From Granulicella sp. L60 (GTDB taxonomy: Bacteria; Acidobacteriota; Terriglobia; Terriglobales; Acidobacteriaceae), in the NCBI RefSeq assembly GCF_009765825.1, contig NZ_LMUR01000015.1:323635-387634 (forward strand): a stretch of DNA of 64,000 nucleotides. The letters run 5' to 3'. Under the pieces are notes generated by a model. The model did no database searches, was not told where the DNA came from, and saw only the letters and a list, made by a program, of their open reading frames with translations. Shown one piece after another: positions 49,755 through 58,114 of this stretch. A program made the position numbers and the translations under genes. Each line of letters begins with the position of its first letter. Positions within the stretch are counted from its first letter, which is position 1.

Positions 49755-49986
49755 GATGATGGAAGAACTCAGATTTCTGTGGAACGCGACTCGCGGTAAC
49801 CGGCTGAGGCCGTGGCGAAGTGCGTATCTTCGATGGCGGCTGGAGACGTACTCGGGTCAGCGCGCGGAGACGGTGCGTGCACGCGATTTCTGGAATCTGT
49901 TTTGGAAAGAGAAGAGACAGTTGCTTCGGTTTCTTCGCTGGACACGTGAGATTCGGGGTTATGCTCACTCTGCCATAGAAGACTAA
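49753..49986 (+). CDS. Small conserved-type hypothetical protein, 77 aa
   Basis: This small basic protein (EELRFLWNATRGNRLRPWRS, YLRWRLETYSGQRAETVRAR) is rich in Arg, Trp and Leu, with no signal or clear domain. Three consecutive ATGs at the start make the exact one ambiguous. The length and composition suggest a real gene. The inverted repeat over its start is unusual. Function is unknown. Confidence 0.6.
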   Translation: MMMEELRFLWNATRGNRLRPWRSAYLRWRLETYSGQRAETVRARDFWNLFWKEKRQLLRFLRWTREIRGYAHSAIED

Positions 49987-50087
49987 AGCTGGGGCGGCTG
50001 ATTGGGTGCGCATCTGCGGATGTCTTGATTTTGTCATCGGGCGGTTGCGCCATTCAAAAAATGAGATGGATTCGCTATGATCTCTTC

Positions 50088-50777
50088 ATGAGCGATTGGA
50101 TCAAGCTGAAGGCAGAAGACGGACACGAACTGAGTGCATATGTTGCGCGCCCTACGGGAGAAGCAATCGGAGCACTGGTTCTGGTGCAGGAGATTTTTGG
50201 GGTTAACGCCCACATCCGGAGTGTTGCGGATGGTTACGCGAAGGATGGCTTTCTGGTCGTTGCGCCAGCGATCTTCGACCGGTTCGAACGTGGCGTCGAG
50301 CTGAAGTATGGAGGCGAGGATCAGGCGCGCGCCTACGATTTTTATCACAGACTGAAGCCGGAGACGACCCTGCTGGATGTGGCTGCGGCGTATGGCGCGG
50401 CGAAGGAAGCGGGTAAGGGAATCGGCGTCGTCGGCTTTTGCTATGGCGGTTTGACGAGCTGGCTGGTTGCGACCCGTGGAGAGACGTTGAAGATGCAGCC
50501 GTCGTGCTGCGTGGGTTACTACGCTGGCGGTATTGGATCGGTGGCAACGGAAGAGCCGAGCTGTCCGGTGATGCTGCACTTTGGGGCGAACGATACCCAT
50601 ATTGGGTCGGATCAGGTCGAGGCGGTTCGGTCGGCGCATCCTGAGGTCGAGATCTTCGTCTATGAAGGCGCGGGTCATGCATTCAACCGCGACGTAGATC
50701 CAACGAGTTACGCTCCTGAGGTCGCAAAGCTCGCTCGCGAGAGAACGTTGAAGTTCCTGAAGACGCACATCGCCTAA
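50088..50777 (+). CDS. Dienelactone hydrolase family protein
   Basis: This 229-residue alpha/beta hydrolase has the family's unusual Cys nucleophile in GVVGFCYGGL, Asp in HFGANDTHIG and His in VYEGAGHAFNRD. The N-terminus HELSAYVARPTGEAIGALVL is typical. Dienelactone hydrolases open lactone rings in aromatic ring-cleavage pathways, but many members have other substrates, and no aromatic-degradation genes are nearby. ATG at 50088 begins MSDWIKLKAEDG; an earlier ATG lacks family sequence. Confidence 0.9.
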   Translation: MSDWIKLKAEDGHELSAYVARPTGEAIGALVLVQEIFGVNAHIRSVADGYAKDGFLVVAPAIFDRFERGVELKYGGEDQARAYDFYHRLKPETTLLDVAAAYGAAKEAGKGIGVVGFCYGGLTSWLVATRGETLKMQPSCCVGYYAGGIGSVATEEPSCPVMLHFGANDTHIGSDQVEAVRSAHPEVEIFVYEGAGHAFNRDVDPTSYAPEVAKLARERTLKFLKTHIA

Positions 50778-50826
50778 GTATTGGATCTAAGTATCTGGAG
50801 GAACTGGCATTTCGGTCGAACCGTTA

Positions 50827-50855
50827 TTGCCGTGTTCCTCCAGCGGTGCTATCCT
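50827..50855 (+). promoter_or_regulatory. Sigma70-type promoter of rpsO
   Basis: TTGCCG (50827-50832) and TATCCT (50850-50855) are separated by exactly 17 bp. A 10-bp inverted repeat (CTGGAGGAAC 50795-50804 with GTTCCTCCAG 50834-50843) ends inside the spacer. Transcription from about 50862 would give a 40-nt leader before rpsO. Confidence 0.6.
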
Positions 50856-50904
50856 TATGTAGACACTACGAGAGTGGACTAGAAGATTAGGAGTAGAAAC
50901 AGCT

Positions 50905-51171
50905 GTGTTGGCATCCGCTAAAAAGACTGACATTATTGCAAAGTTCCGTACGCACGACTCAGATACCGGGAGTCCAGAGGTTCAGATCGCTATCCTGAGC
51001 GAGCGCATTGGCGAACTAACGGAACACTTCAAGGCACACAAGAAGGATCACGGTTCGCGCCGCGGACTTTTGATGCTCGTGAGCAAGCGTCGCCGCCTGC
51101 TCGATTACCTGAAGAAGTGCGACGCAGACCGTTATCGCGAGGTCATCGGCAAACTCGGAATTCGCAAGTAA
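50905..51171 (+). CDS. rpsO: 30S ribosomal protein S15
   Basis: This 88-residue protein matches S15 throughout: [20 protein letters not shown], the basic [20 protein letters not shown] and [20 protein letters not shown]15 binds 16S rRNA at the helix 20/22 junction early in 30S assembly. The first codon is GTG (50905), followed by TTG; AGGAG is 11 nt upstream. It precedes pnp, a conserved arrangement in many bacteria; S15 often represses its own mRNA. Confidence 0.97.
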   Translation: MLASAKKTDIIAKFRTHDSDTGSPEVQIAILSERIGELTEHFKAHKKDHGSRRGLLMLVSKRRRLLDYLKKCDADRYREVIGKLGIRK

Positions 51172-51470
51172 CCGCATCGCATCTCCGGAGACATCGTTCA
51201 AACTATGGGAGCATATACGTCCCGTCTTCAGTCGGCTGCAAACTTCGTGCAGGGTCGAGTAAGACCTTGTCAGTGGGGTTGCTGACGATGGCAGATGAGG
51301 GCGTTACTCCCATGATTTTTGACTTCGATAGATGCGAGTCGATCGAAGACATATTACAGCGCAGCTTGCTGACGGACCAGTAACCGTCAAGGCGAGTTGC
51401 GCTTTTTCGCGCCCGGCTACGGATGACGCGATCAAGTTTAATTGAGTGAAAAAGAGAGAAGAGAGGCAAC
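51172..51470 (+). other. rpsO-pnp intergenic region
   Basis: These 299 bp contain no plausible gene. GTCAG-TGGGGTTG-CTGAC (about 51268) and a GCGC-TTTTT-CGCGC sequence (about 51396) are possible stems. In other bacteria this space holds processing sites for the pnp message; that is only an analogy here. Confidence 0.4.
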
Positions 51471-53897
51471 ATGAAACAGGACGTAATAGTTGAGCTTGCC
51501 GGCGGCAAGCAGATCAAGTTTGAAACGGGGCGCATGGCCAAGCAGGCCTCAGGCGCGGCGCTTACCTCGAGTGGCGATAATGTAGTTCTTGCGACGGCTG
51601 TGGCTTCACCGGACCCGAAGGAAGGCATTGATTTCTTCCCACTCACTGTCGAATATCGTGAGTTTACCTATGCGGGTGGACGTATTCCCGGCGGCTTTAT
51701 CAAGCGTGAGGGCCGTCCCAGCGAGAAGGAGATTCTGACGAGCCGTCAGATCGACCGTCCTATCCGTCCGCTGTTTCCTGAAGCGTTCCGGAATGAGACC
51801 CAGGTCGTCGCTTTCGTCTACTCTGCTGATAAGGAGAACGATCCTGATGTGCTTGGCATCAATGGCGCAAGCTGCGCCTTGGCTTTGAGCGACATTCCTT
51901 TCCATGGTCCGGTGGGCGCGGTTCGAATCGGACTGGTGGAAGATCAGTTCATCGTCAACCCGACGTACGCAGAGCGGGCGAAGAGCCAGTTGAACATCAT
52001 GGTCGTCGGCACAAAAGATGGCATTGTGATGATTGAGTCCGGCGCGAAGCAGATCGCTGAAGGCCGTGTCGTCGACGCGATTGAGTTTGCGCATGAGCAG
52101 ATCAAGAAGATCTGTGCTGCGATTGAAGATCTGGTCAGCCGCGCGGGTAAGACGAAGCGTTCGGTGAATGCGATCGAGATCGATCATGCGTATCTGAACG
52201 AGTTGACCTCTAAGGTCGGTCCTCAGTTGAAGGATGCGCTCGATACGGAGAAGCATCCGAAGTTCGAGAGCTACGCGTTGGTTAAGGCGATCAAGGATGA
52301 ACTCAAGAAGGGTCTTCCTGAGGGCGACTCGACTGCGGCAAAGAAGCTTGGTCAGTACTATGAGCTGTTGCGCGAGAAGATCTTCCGCGATCAGGTGTTG
52401 AATGACCGGATTCGTCCAGATCATCGTGCCTTCGATAAGATTCGCGACCTCACCATTGAGGTCGGCGTTCTTCCCCGTGTGCATGGTTCTGCGCTGTTTA
52501 CACGCGGCGAGACTCAGGCGCTGGTGAGCGCGACGTTGGGTACCACGGATGATGCTCAGCGGCTTGAGAGCTATGAGGGCGAGCAGAAGCGGCGCTTCAT
52601 GCTGCACTACAACTTCCCGCCGTTCTCGGTTGGCGAAGTGGGGCGCATGACGGGCGTTGGCCGGCGCGAGATCGGTCACGGTGCGTTGGCGTATCGTGCG
52701 ATTGAGGCGGTTCTGCCGGCTGAGGATGAGTCTCCGTACACGCTGCGCGTGGTCTCGGATATTCTCGAGTCGAACGGTTCGTCCTCGATGGCGACGGTTT
52801 GCGGCGCTTCGCTTGCACTGATGCAGGCTGGTATTCCCCTGAAGGGGTCGGTTGCCGGTGTTGCGATGGGTCTGGTGAAGGATGGCGATAAGTACGCGAT
52901 CCTGACAGATATCGCTGGCGCGGAAGATCACTACGGCGATATGGACTTCAAGGTCGCCGGTACGCGTGAGGGAATCACTGCGCTCCAGATGGATATCAAG
53001 ATCATGGGGATTACGCCGCAGATCATGCGGGAGGCTCTAGAGCAGGCTCGTCAGGGTAGGCTCTTCCTCCTGGATACGATGGATGGCGTGATCTCTGGCG
53101 CGAACCAGGAGAAGTCGCAGTTCGCTCCACGCATTCACACGATACAGATTCCTACCGACAAGATCCGCGACCTGATCGGACCTGGCGGAAAGGTAATTCG
53201 CGGCATCATCGATGCAACGGGCGTGAAGATCGATGTCGATGACACCGGACGCGTGAATGTGGCTTCAAGCGATGCGGATGGTCTGGCGCGTGCGATCCAG
53301 ATGATCAGCGATCTTACGGCTGTTCCAGAGATCGGAAAGACCTATCTTGGTAAGGTGGTTCGTCTTGCAGAGTTCGGGGCTTTCGTCGAGATCTTCCCGG
53401 GAACGGACGGACTGCTGCACGTCTCCGAGATTGCAGAGCATCGCGTGAAGGAAGTGAAGGACGAACTTCGCGAAGGCGATCAGATCCTGGTCAAGGTGCT
53501 TGCCATTGAAGGCAATCGCATCAAGCTTTCGAGGAAGGCGGTTCTTCGTGAACAGCGCGCCAAGCTTGGGTTGCCTGAGCCTGGACAGATTGGAAGCGAG
53601 GGCGTGAGAGCTGAGGGTGGTTCTTCAGAATCAAATGCTCGCGAGCAGTCTGCCGGGGAGCCCGCCGATCTGGATGAGGATGGTGATGACTTCGAGGACG
53701 ATGGTGACGAGTCGAGCGAAGAGCCCAACTTCAACCGTGCGGATGGATCGGTTCCGGCTGGCGCTGGTCAGCCTGGAGCTGGTCCTGGTGGTCAGCGGCG
53801 TCCTGGTGGTGGCGGAAGGCGTCGTCGTGGAGGGCGTCGGCCGGGCGCGGGCGCGGGCGGTGGTTCTGCACCTCAGAATGGTGGCGGCAATCGCTAG
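51471..53897 (+). CDS. pnp: Polynucleotide phosphorylase
   Basis: This 808-residue PNPase degrades RNA 3' to 5' by phosphorolysis and can add tails. Two RNase PH domains are present (the first starting ITLELAGGKQ-like VIVELAGGKQIKFETGRMAK, with EGRPSEKEILTSRQIDRPIR). The second contains FLLDTMDGVISGANQEKSQF. The KH domain (PTDKIRDLIGPGGKVIRGI) and S1 domain (GAFVEIFPGTDGLLHVSEIA) follow. Beyond S1, about 95 more residues form an acidic stretch and then a Gly/Arg-rich tail. Usual length is near 700, so the tail is an extension. The rpsO-pnp order is conserved. Confidence 0.98.
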   Translation: MKQDVIVELAGGKQIKFETGRMAKQASGAALTSSGDNVVLATAVASPDPKEGIDFFPLTVEYREFTYAGGRIPGGFIKREGRPSEKEILTSRQIDRPIRPLFPEAFRNETQVVAFVYSADKENDPDVLGINGASCALALSDIPFHGPVGAVRIGLVEDQFIVNPTYAERAKSQLNIMVVGTKDGIVMIESGAKQIAEGRVVDAIEFAHEQIKKICAAIEDLVSRAGKTKRSVNAIEIDHAYLNELTSKVGPQLKDALDTEKHPKFESYALVKAIKDELKKGLPEGDSTAAKKLGQYYELLREKIFRDQVLNDRIRPDHRAFDKIRDLTIEVGVLPRVHGSALFTRGETQALVSATLGTTDDAQRLESYEGEQKRRFMLHYNFPPFSVGEVGRMTGVGRREIGHGALAYRAIEAVLPAEDESPYTLRVVSDILESNGSSSMATVCGASLALMQAGIPLKGSVAGVAMGLVKDGDKYAILTDIAGAEDHYGDMDFKVAGTREGITALQMDIKIMGITPQIMREALEQARQGRLFLLDTMDGVISGANQEKSQFAPRIHTIQIPTDKIRDLIGPGGKVIRGIIDATGVKIDVDDTGRVNVASSDADGLARAIQMISDLTAVPEIGKTYLGKVVRLAEFGAFVEIFPGTDGLLHVSEIAEHRVKEVKDELREGDQILVKVLAIEGNRIKLSRKAVLREQRAKLGLPEPGQIGSEGVRAEGGSSESNAREQSAGEPADLDEDGDDFEDDGDESSEEPNFNRADGSVPAGAGQPGAGPGGQRRPGGGGRRRRGGRRPGAGAGGGSAPQNGGGNR

Positions 53898-53917
53898 GAT
53901 TGCAGCTTCGGTGAGTC

Positions 53918-53951
53918 GAGAGGCCGCGCTTTTGCGCGGCTTCTCTGTTTG
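53918..53951 (+). terminator. Rho-independent terminator of pnp
   Basis: A 12-bp stem (53918-53929 with 53934-53945, one G-T pair) is closed by a TTTT loop and followed by TGTTTG. It lies 21 bp past the pnp stop. Confidence 0.85.
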
Positions 53952-53987
53952 CTGCTCTAGTGTCCTTTGTGCGGGTGGGTTGTTGCG

Positions 53988-54914
53988 ATGCGGTGGCTGG
54001 TGATGAGTCCGATGGGTTGGGTTGGGTTTGGTGTGTTGTGCGTTTTGTCGGCGAGCTCTTGGGCGATTCCTGATGAGGGTGGGCTGGGTCTGCTGGAGCG
54101 GCAGGGGTTGGTGTATGGGGTGGTGGGGGTGGTGGCGATGCTGCTGGGTTGGCGGCGGGGTTCGGCTTGGGGTTCTTCTCGGGACTCGTCTGGGGATTCG
54201 TCCTGGGGTTGGCGTCGGTTATTGAGGGTGGGTGCTGCGATGGTGGGGGTGTTTGGGGTGCCGATCGCGGTGGTGGTGTGGACGCGGGATTGGGTGGCGG
54301 AGACGAACCGTTCGGCGCTGTTTGCCATGGTTCCGGTGGTGGTTGTGCTTGCGGTTGCTGCGGGAGCGGATGCGCGGGGGGCGAGGAGATTTCTGGTTCC
54401 GGCGCTGGCGGGGCTTGGCGGCTTGTTGCTTCTGCTTCCGCTGAGCAGCGTGGGAACGGTGCAGGGTTGGAGCATGCTGGCGTTGGTGATGGCTGCGGTG
54501 ATTGTGGCTGGAGTGTCGAGCGTCGCGCTGTATCGGCTGCTTCGTGGGGTGAGATTGGTGGAGGCGCTTGCGGTCGCTGGGGTGGCGAATTGTGGTTTTC
54601 TGCTGGTGTGTAGTGTAGTGCGGGGGGAGTTTGCCTGGCGTGGCGGGGCGCTGACGTCTGCGGTGGGGTTTGCTTCTCTGGCGGACGGGTTTGAGATTGG
54701 GTTGATCGTCTGGCTGCTGCGGGGGATGCCTCCGGTGCGGTTTGCGTCGCGCTATCTCCTGATTCCGCTGGTGACGGTGTTGGAGAGCTTTGTGGTGGTG
54801 CGGCCGGAGCCGACGGCGCGGCTGGGGTTTGGGACGGCGCTGCTGGCGGTGGGTGCAGGGATGATGTTGTGGTTGAAGGATGTGGAAGAAGAGGCGATGT
54901 TGTCCTTGCGGTGA
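53988..54914 (+). CDS. Ten-helix membrane protein, DMT-like
   Basis: This 308-residue protein has ten hydrophobic segments, for example WVGFGVLCVLSASSWA, VYGVVGVVAMLLG, LLLLLPLSSVGTV and GFGTALLAVGAGMMLW, in the arrangement of drug/metabolite transporters, with no hydrophilic domain. No EamA signature is certain. The long Val/Gly/Ala runs and Arg-rich short loops suit an inner-membrane carrier; the substrate is unknown. ATG at 53988 is used; a TTG seven codons earlier is in frame. Confidence 0.7.
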   Translation: MRWLVMSPMGWVGFGVLCVLSASSWAIPDEGGLGLLERQGLVYGVVGVVAMLLGWRRGSAWGSSRDSSGDSSWGWRRLLRVGAAMVGVFGVPIAVVVWTRDWVAETNRSALFAMVPVVVVLAVAAGADARGARRFLVPALAGLGGLLLLLPLSSVGTVQGWSMLALVMAAVIVAGVSSVALYRLLRGVRLVEALAVAGVANCGFLLVCSVVRGEFAWRGGALTSAVGFASLADGFEIGLIVWLLRGMPPVRFASRYLLIPLVTVLESFVVVRPEPTARLGFGTALLAVGAGMMLWLKDVEEEAMLSLR

Positions 54915-54953
54915 TACTTTCCTGTGGGCGATGGTCGGGTTACACTGCGGTTC

Positions 54954-55364
54954 ATGGCTGCTTCGATGTACATCGTGGTTGAGGGCGAGGATCCCGGATT
55001 CGATATCTTTGTGAATGGGCGGTCGCTGGCTCGGCATGAGGATGCACTGGAGCGGCTGGCGCTGCGGCTGGGAGTTCGGCCGCTGATTGAGTTCTTCTCG
55101 GCGGATGAGAATTCGATGTCGCTGTTGATCGAAGAGGGTGCCGGGGACCAGGAGTTGATTCGGCGGTTGCCGCCTCCGCAGTGGTACTCGCCCGCAGATG
55201 GGCTGGTGACGGTGCGGGGGTTACTGGAGGCGCTGGAGAGCGATCCGCAGCAGCTGGGGAGCGAAGGGGAGCAGGTGCTCTCGGAGTTGCTGGAGTATAT
55301 GCAGGTGTTGAAGAAGACCAAAGAGCGGGAGCTGCGGTGGCACCTGGCGGTTAGCTGGCGTTAG
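54954..55364 (+). CDS. Conserved hypothetical protein, 136 aa
   Basis: This soluble acidic protein has no membrane segment. It begins MAASMYIVVEGEDPGFDIFV and later has HEDALERLALRLGVRPLIEF. A helical C-terminal end follows (SDPQQLGSEGEQVLSELLEY, then MQVLKKTKERE). ATG at 54954 starts a normal protein; the open frame before it reads less well. It is separated by about 40 bp from the membrane-protein gene and may be co-transcribed. Function is unknown. Confidence 0.6.
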   Translation: MAASMYIVVEGEDPGFDIFVNGRSLARHEDALERLALRLGVRPLIEFFSADENSMSLLIEEGAGDQELIRRLPPPQWYSPADGLVTVRGLLEALESDPQQLGSEGEQVLSELLEYMQVLKKTKERELRWHLAVSWR

Positions 55365-55384
55365 TCTTGCGTCTGTTCCAACCG

Positions 55385-55680
55385 CGTATAGGGTACCCCC
55401 TCCCCTGGGGGTGGGTGTAGCTTAATGGTTTATTTTGTTATAGTTACGATTTTTGCTGTCTGCAAAATATTCATTATAAAAGAGTTGCGGGCAAATATTT
55501 ATTTCTAAAGGGTTTATGGGTCAGACAGAGAAGCCCCGGCTTTTGCCGGGGCTTTTCTTATCTCTATATCCAGTATAGCGGTTGGAGGGTAACTACTACG
55601 CCACGCGAATGTGCAGGACTGGCGCGGGTTTTCGTGGCTTTGGGGCTTGACATGTTTGGTTACTGGATTAGAGCCGCCGA
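55385..55680. repeat. AT-rich composite intergenic element, copy 2
   Basis: In order this holds CCCCCTCCCC-TGGGGGTGGG, TGCAAAATATTC, TTTATGGGTC, TTTTCTTATCTCTA, and GGGGCTTGACA (TTGACA 55647-55652). The landmarks match those at 26345-26700. Short degenerate direct units (CAAAATATTCATTATAAAAG and AAATATTTATTTCTAAAGGG) are also present. No gene is visible between 55365 and 55955. Confidence 0.55.
55531..55560 (+). terminator. Perfect GC hairpin
   Basis: The arms AAGCCCCGGC (55531-55540) and GCCGGGGCTT (55545-55554) with a TTTT loop are followed by TTCTTA. It can act as a rho-independent terminator for anything transcribed from the left. Confidence 0.85.
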
Positions 55681-55955
55681 AGATCTCGGCGCAGCTGATC
55701 ATTACGTTCACGGTTATGGACAGCCTGGATTAGCTTATGACAAGAGCGTTTATCAGGACTAGCCCACGTCATCTTATCTAGATTCGTCGGCGGGTCGACT
55801 AGTGGGTCAGATGGTCGTCGACCGCTACCCCAATACTGACCCATCAAGAGCACGGACCTTCCCATAGGACTGAGAACCGGAAAGGCTCAGAACCCAAAAT
55901 ACATGGGAACAATAGATCAGAGACAATAAATGAGGAACCAGATCGGACTAAGTTT

Positions 55956-57053
55956 ATGAAATACGACATTCCAGAAAGTCTGAAGCGGCGGCTGGGGATA
56001 AAAGAAGAACCCCATTGCCTCTACTGCTCTGCCGCACCAGATACAACGGAGCACGTTCTTCCGGCGGCTTTCGGATATTTCAAAAATGCTCCTATGCTCC
56101 AGGATCGTCTTTGTCCCGACTGCAACAACAAGAGACTTGGCCTGCTAGACCAGCAGCTCGCCCGATGTGGCATGGAGGGCTTTTTCCGCAGATATTACGG
56201 CATTTTGGGTCGTAAAGATCACGATCCTGTAAATCCGTTCGTGAGGGGAAGCGCAGGCGGCAAACGCATCGAAGCAACGACTTTCGATAAGGAACACGGC
56301 AGAGAAGTAGCTATCGAAATCGGCAGTGATGGCCAAGGATCACAATTGTGTGCCCTTACGCTAATCGAAGAAGAATCAGGCAAGCATCACCATATTCCGC
56401 TTCATCCGGTCATGACCGCGGACCAGCTTCGATATGCATTCAATCAATGCAAAGCCATCCAACCGATTAAGATGGCTCTAGCCTTTCACCCGCAGGAACT
56501 AGAGTGGATCAAGCCGCTGGTTCATGAGGTCTGGCCAACGGTAACTTTCCCTTCAGAAGGAACTCCGTTCGGCAACGTCATTGAACGTCCGCTACTCAAG
56601 TTCCAGGTCACGGATCGATATCATCGAGCGTTTGCAAAGATTGGGTTCCACTACTTTCTCAGCCAGTTTCCCCGGTTTAACGGGACCGAACCAATGTTTG
56701 ACGATATTCGTCAATTCATTTTGGAAGACTCTGATGACACACAAAATCGAGCAAGCGATTTCATAGTGCAACGAGAGATGCCTCTCCTCACTCCTGCTGC
56801 GATGGGTTTAAGACCCCCAGATGGATGGAGAGCGCATGTTCTAGCTGCAGAGATTCGCCCAGATTGTTGCATCGCTCATGTGCAGATGTTCCTTACCTGT
56901 GATTGGGATTCACCGATCCGCACGATCATTCTCGCAAGGCCGCAGTCTTTCGGAAGTCATCAAGCTGCTGGCCATCTTTTTCTGTACCATCGCGATGATA
57001 CGGAGGACGGATTTTCTGGTGAGGCGACGTCTTTATCCGTTATGACCGTCTAA
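55956..57053 (+). CDS. Orphan HNH-type endonuclease-like protein
   Basis: This 365-residue protein has two zinc pairs and a His/Asn pattern of an HNH (type 5-like) nuclease: CLYCSAAPDTTEHVLP (Cys21, Cys24, His33) and LCPDCNNKRLG (Cys53, Cys56, Asn57/58). The remaining 300 residues resemble no domain I know and may recognise a target. GC is lower than in the neighbouring genes, and an AT-rich repeat element precedes it. There is no methyltransferase or other restriction partner nearby. A GAGG-like sequence lies upstream, at about 55930. It could be a homing-type or defence nuclease. Confidence 0.75.
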   Translation: MKYDIPESLKRRLGIKEEPHCLYCSAAPDTTEHVLPAAFGYFKNAPMLQDRLCPDCNNKRLGLLDQQLARCGMEGFFRRYYGILGRKDHDPVNPFVRGSAGGKRIEATTFDKEHGREVAIEIGSDGQGSQLCALTLIEEESGKHHHIPLHPVMTADQLRYAFNQCKAIQPIKMALAFHPQELEWIKPLVHEVWPTVTFPSEGTPFGNVIERPLLKFQVTDRYHRAFAKIGFHYFLSQFPRFNGTEPMFDDIRQFILEDSDDTQNRASDFIVQREMPLLTPAAMGLRPPDGWRAHVLAAEIRPDCCIAHVQMFLTCDWDSPIRTIILARPQSFGSHQAAGHLFLYHRDDTEDGFSGEATSLSVMTV

Positions 57054-57204
57054 GCGACCCAAACGCGCCACGGTCGCACGTAATGTTGGACAGCTGAACA
57101 GGCATGAAATTACTAACGATAAGTCGGCTTCTCAGCAGCAATGTGCCACTATTCCTAAAAGTCATTCAATCAGGTGACGGAGGCTTGGCTGTTCTTCGGG
57201 ATTT

Positions 57205-57990
57205 CTAGTGGCGGGTTTCGGTGGAGGCGGTGGGTTGGGTGGTCTGGTCGCCGGTGCTGAGTTTGCGGTGGAAGAGGTCGAAGACTAGGCCGTAGAGGGT
57301 GTAGGCGAGCTCGGGGTCGTAGCGGAGGCCTTCGTCGCGCATGAAGGCGTGGGCTCCGTTGACCTCGTGCCAGCTTAGTTTTTTGTCGAGTTCGTTGAGG
57401 CGGGCGTAGACGGCCATGCGGCCTTCGCGGGGGATGTGGGGGTCCTGGCGGCCCCAGATCATGAGGAGTTCGCCGTTGATGTCTTTCGCGCGGGCGAGGG
57501 AGTCGTCGCCTTCTTTGGCGAGGGAGCCTTTGTGGATGTCGGTGGCGTAGAAGCAGGCGGTGGCGAGGACGTCGGGGTTCATGGCGGCGCGGAAGGCGAG
57601 GTGTCCGCCGATGCAGATGCCCATGGCTCCGAGGAGGCCGTTGCAGTCGGGGCGGGCGGCAAGGTGGTCGAGGGCGGCGCGGGCGTCGGCGTCGTAGCTG
57701 GAGAGTTCCTTGGTGGTCTTGAGGACGTTGCCGCGGTCGGAACCGGTTTGGTCGTAGGCGAAGACGGCGCCGGCGGGTTCGAACTCGTGGTAGATCTCGG
57801 GCATGGCGACGATGTAGCCGTGGCCGGCGAGCATGGCGGCGGTGCGGCGGATGGGGGCGGTGATCTGGAAGATCTCGGAGTAGAAGACGATGCCGGGATA
57901 GCGGCCGGGTGCGGCGGGGCGGACGATGTGGGTCCGCATGGGGCCTTTGGGGGTGTCGAGCGTGACGTACTCGTCGTTGACGATGATCAT
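57205..57990 (-). CDS. Dienelactone hydrolase family protein (second copy type)
   Basis: This 261-residue alpha/beta hydrolase has the nucleophile elbow MGICIGGHLA with Cys, Asp in IWGRQDPHIP and His in VNGAHAFMRD. The N-terminus VTLDTPKGPMRTHIVRPAAP and PGIVFYSEIFQ fit the family. It differs clearly from the 50-kb homologue in sequence and length. The tail is Thr-rich (TGDQTTQPTASTETRH). No aromatic pathway genes are close, so the substrate is open. Confidence 0.9.
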   Translation of the reverse strand: MIIVNDEYVTLDTPKGPMRTHIVRPAAPGRYPGIVFYSEIFQITAPIRRTAAMLAGHGYIVAMPEIYHEFEPAGAVFAYDQTGSDRGNVLKTTKELSSYDADARAALDHLAARPDCNGLLGAMGICIGGHLAFRAAMNPDVLATACFYATDIHKGSLAKEGDDSLARAKDINGELLMIWGRQDPHIPREGRMAVYARLNELDKKLSWHEVNGAHAFMRDEGLRYDPELAYTLYGLVFDLFHRKLSTGDQTTQPTASTETRH

Positions 57991-58050
57991 GGTTGCCCTC
58001 GCGAAGCTGGTATCTGAACTTTGAGTTTAGCGGTTGGCGGGGCTTAAGTG

Positions 58051-58088
58051 AAAAGCCGCACCTGCGAGGGATGGTCGCGGGTGCGGCT
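58051..58088 (-). terminator. Terminator of the DUF3300 gene
   Basis: The arms AGCCGCACC (58054-58062) and GGTGCGGCT (58080-58088) form a stem which, on the minus strand, runs into TTTT. It lies 27 bp past the stop at 58115. Confidence 0.8.
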
Positions 58089-58114
58089 GGTTGGGTTTGG
58101 TTTCTTTGTGGCTA

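Noticed and set aside
51117..51383. 88-codon frame between rpsO and pnp
   Set aside because: It begins inside rpsO in another frame and has no family likeness.
55514..55711. 65-codon minus-strand frame before the HNH gene
   Set aside because: It passes through the GC hairpin and repeat element; no coding signal or ribosome-binding site.
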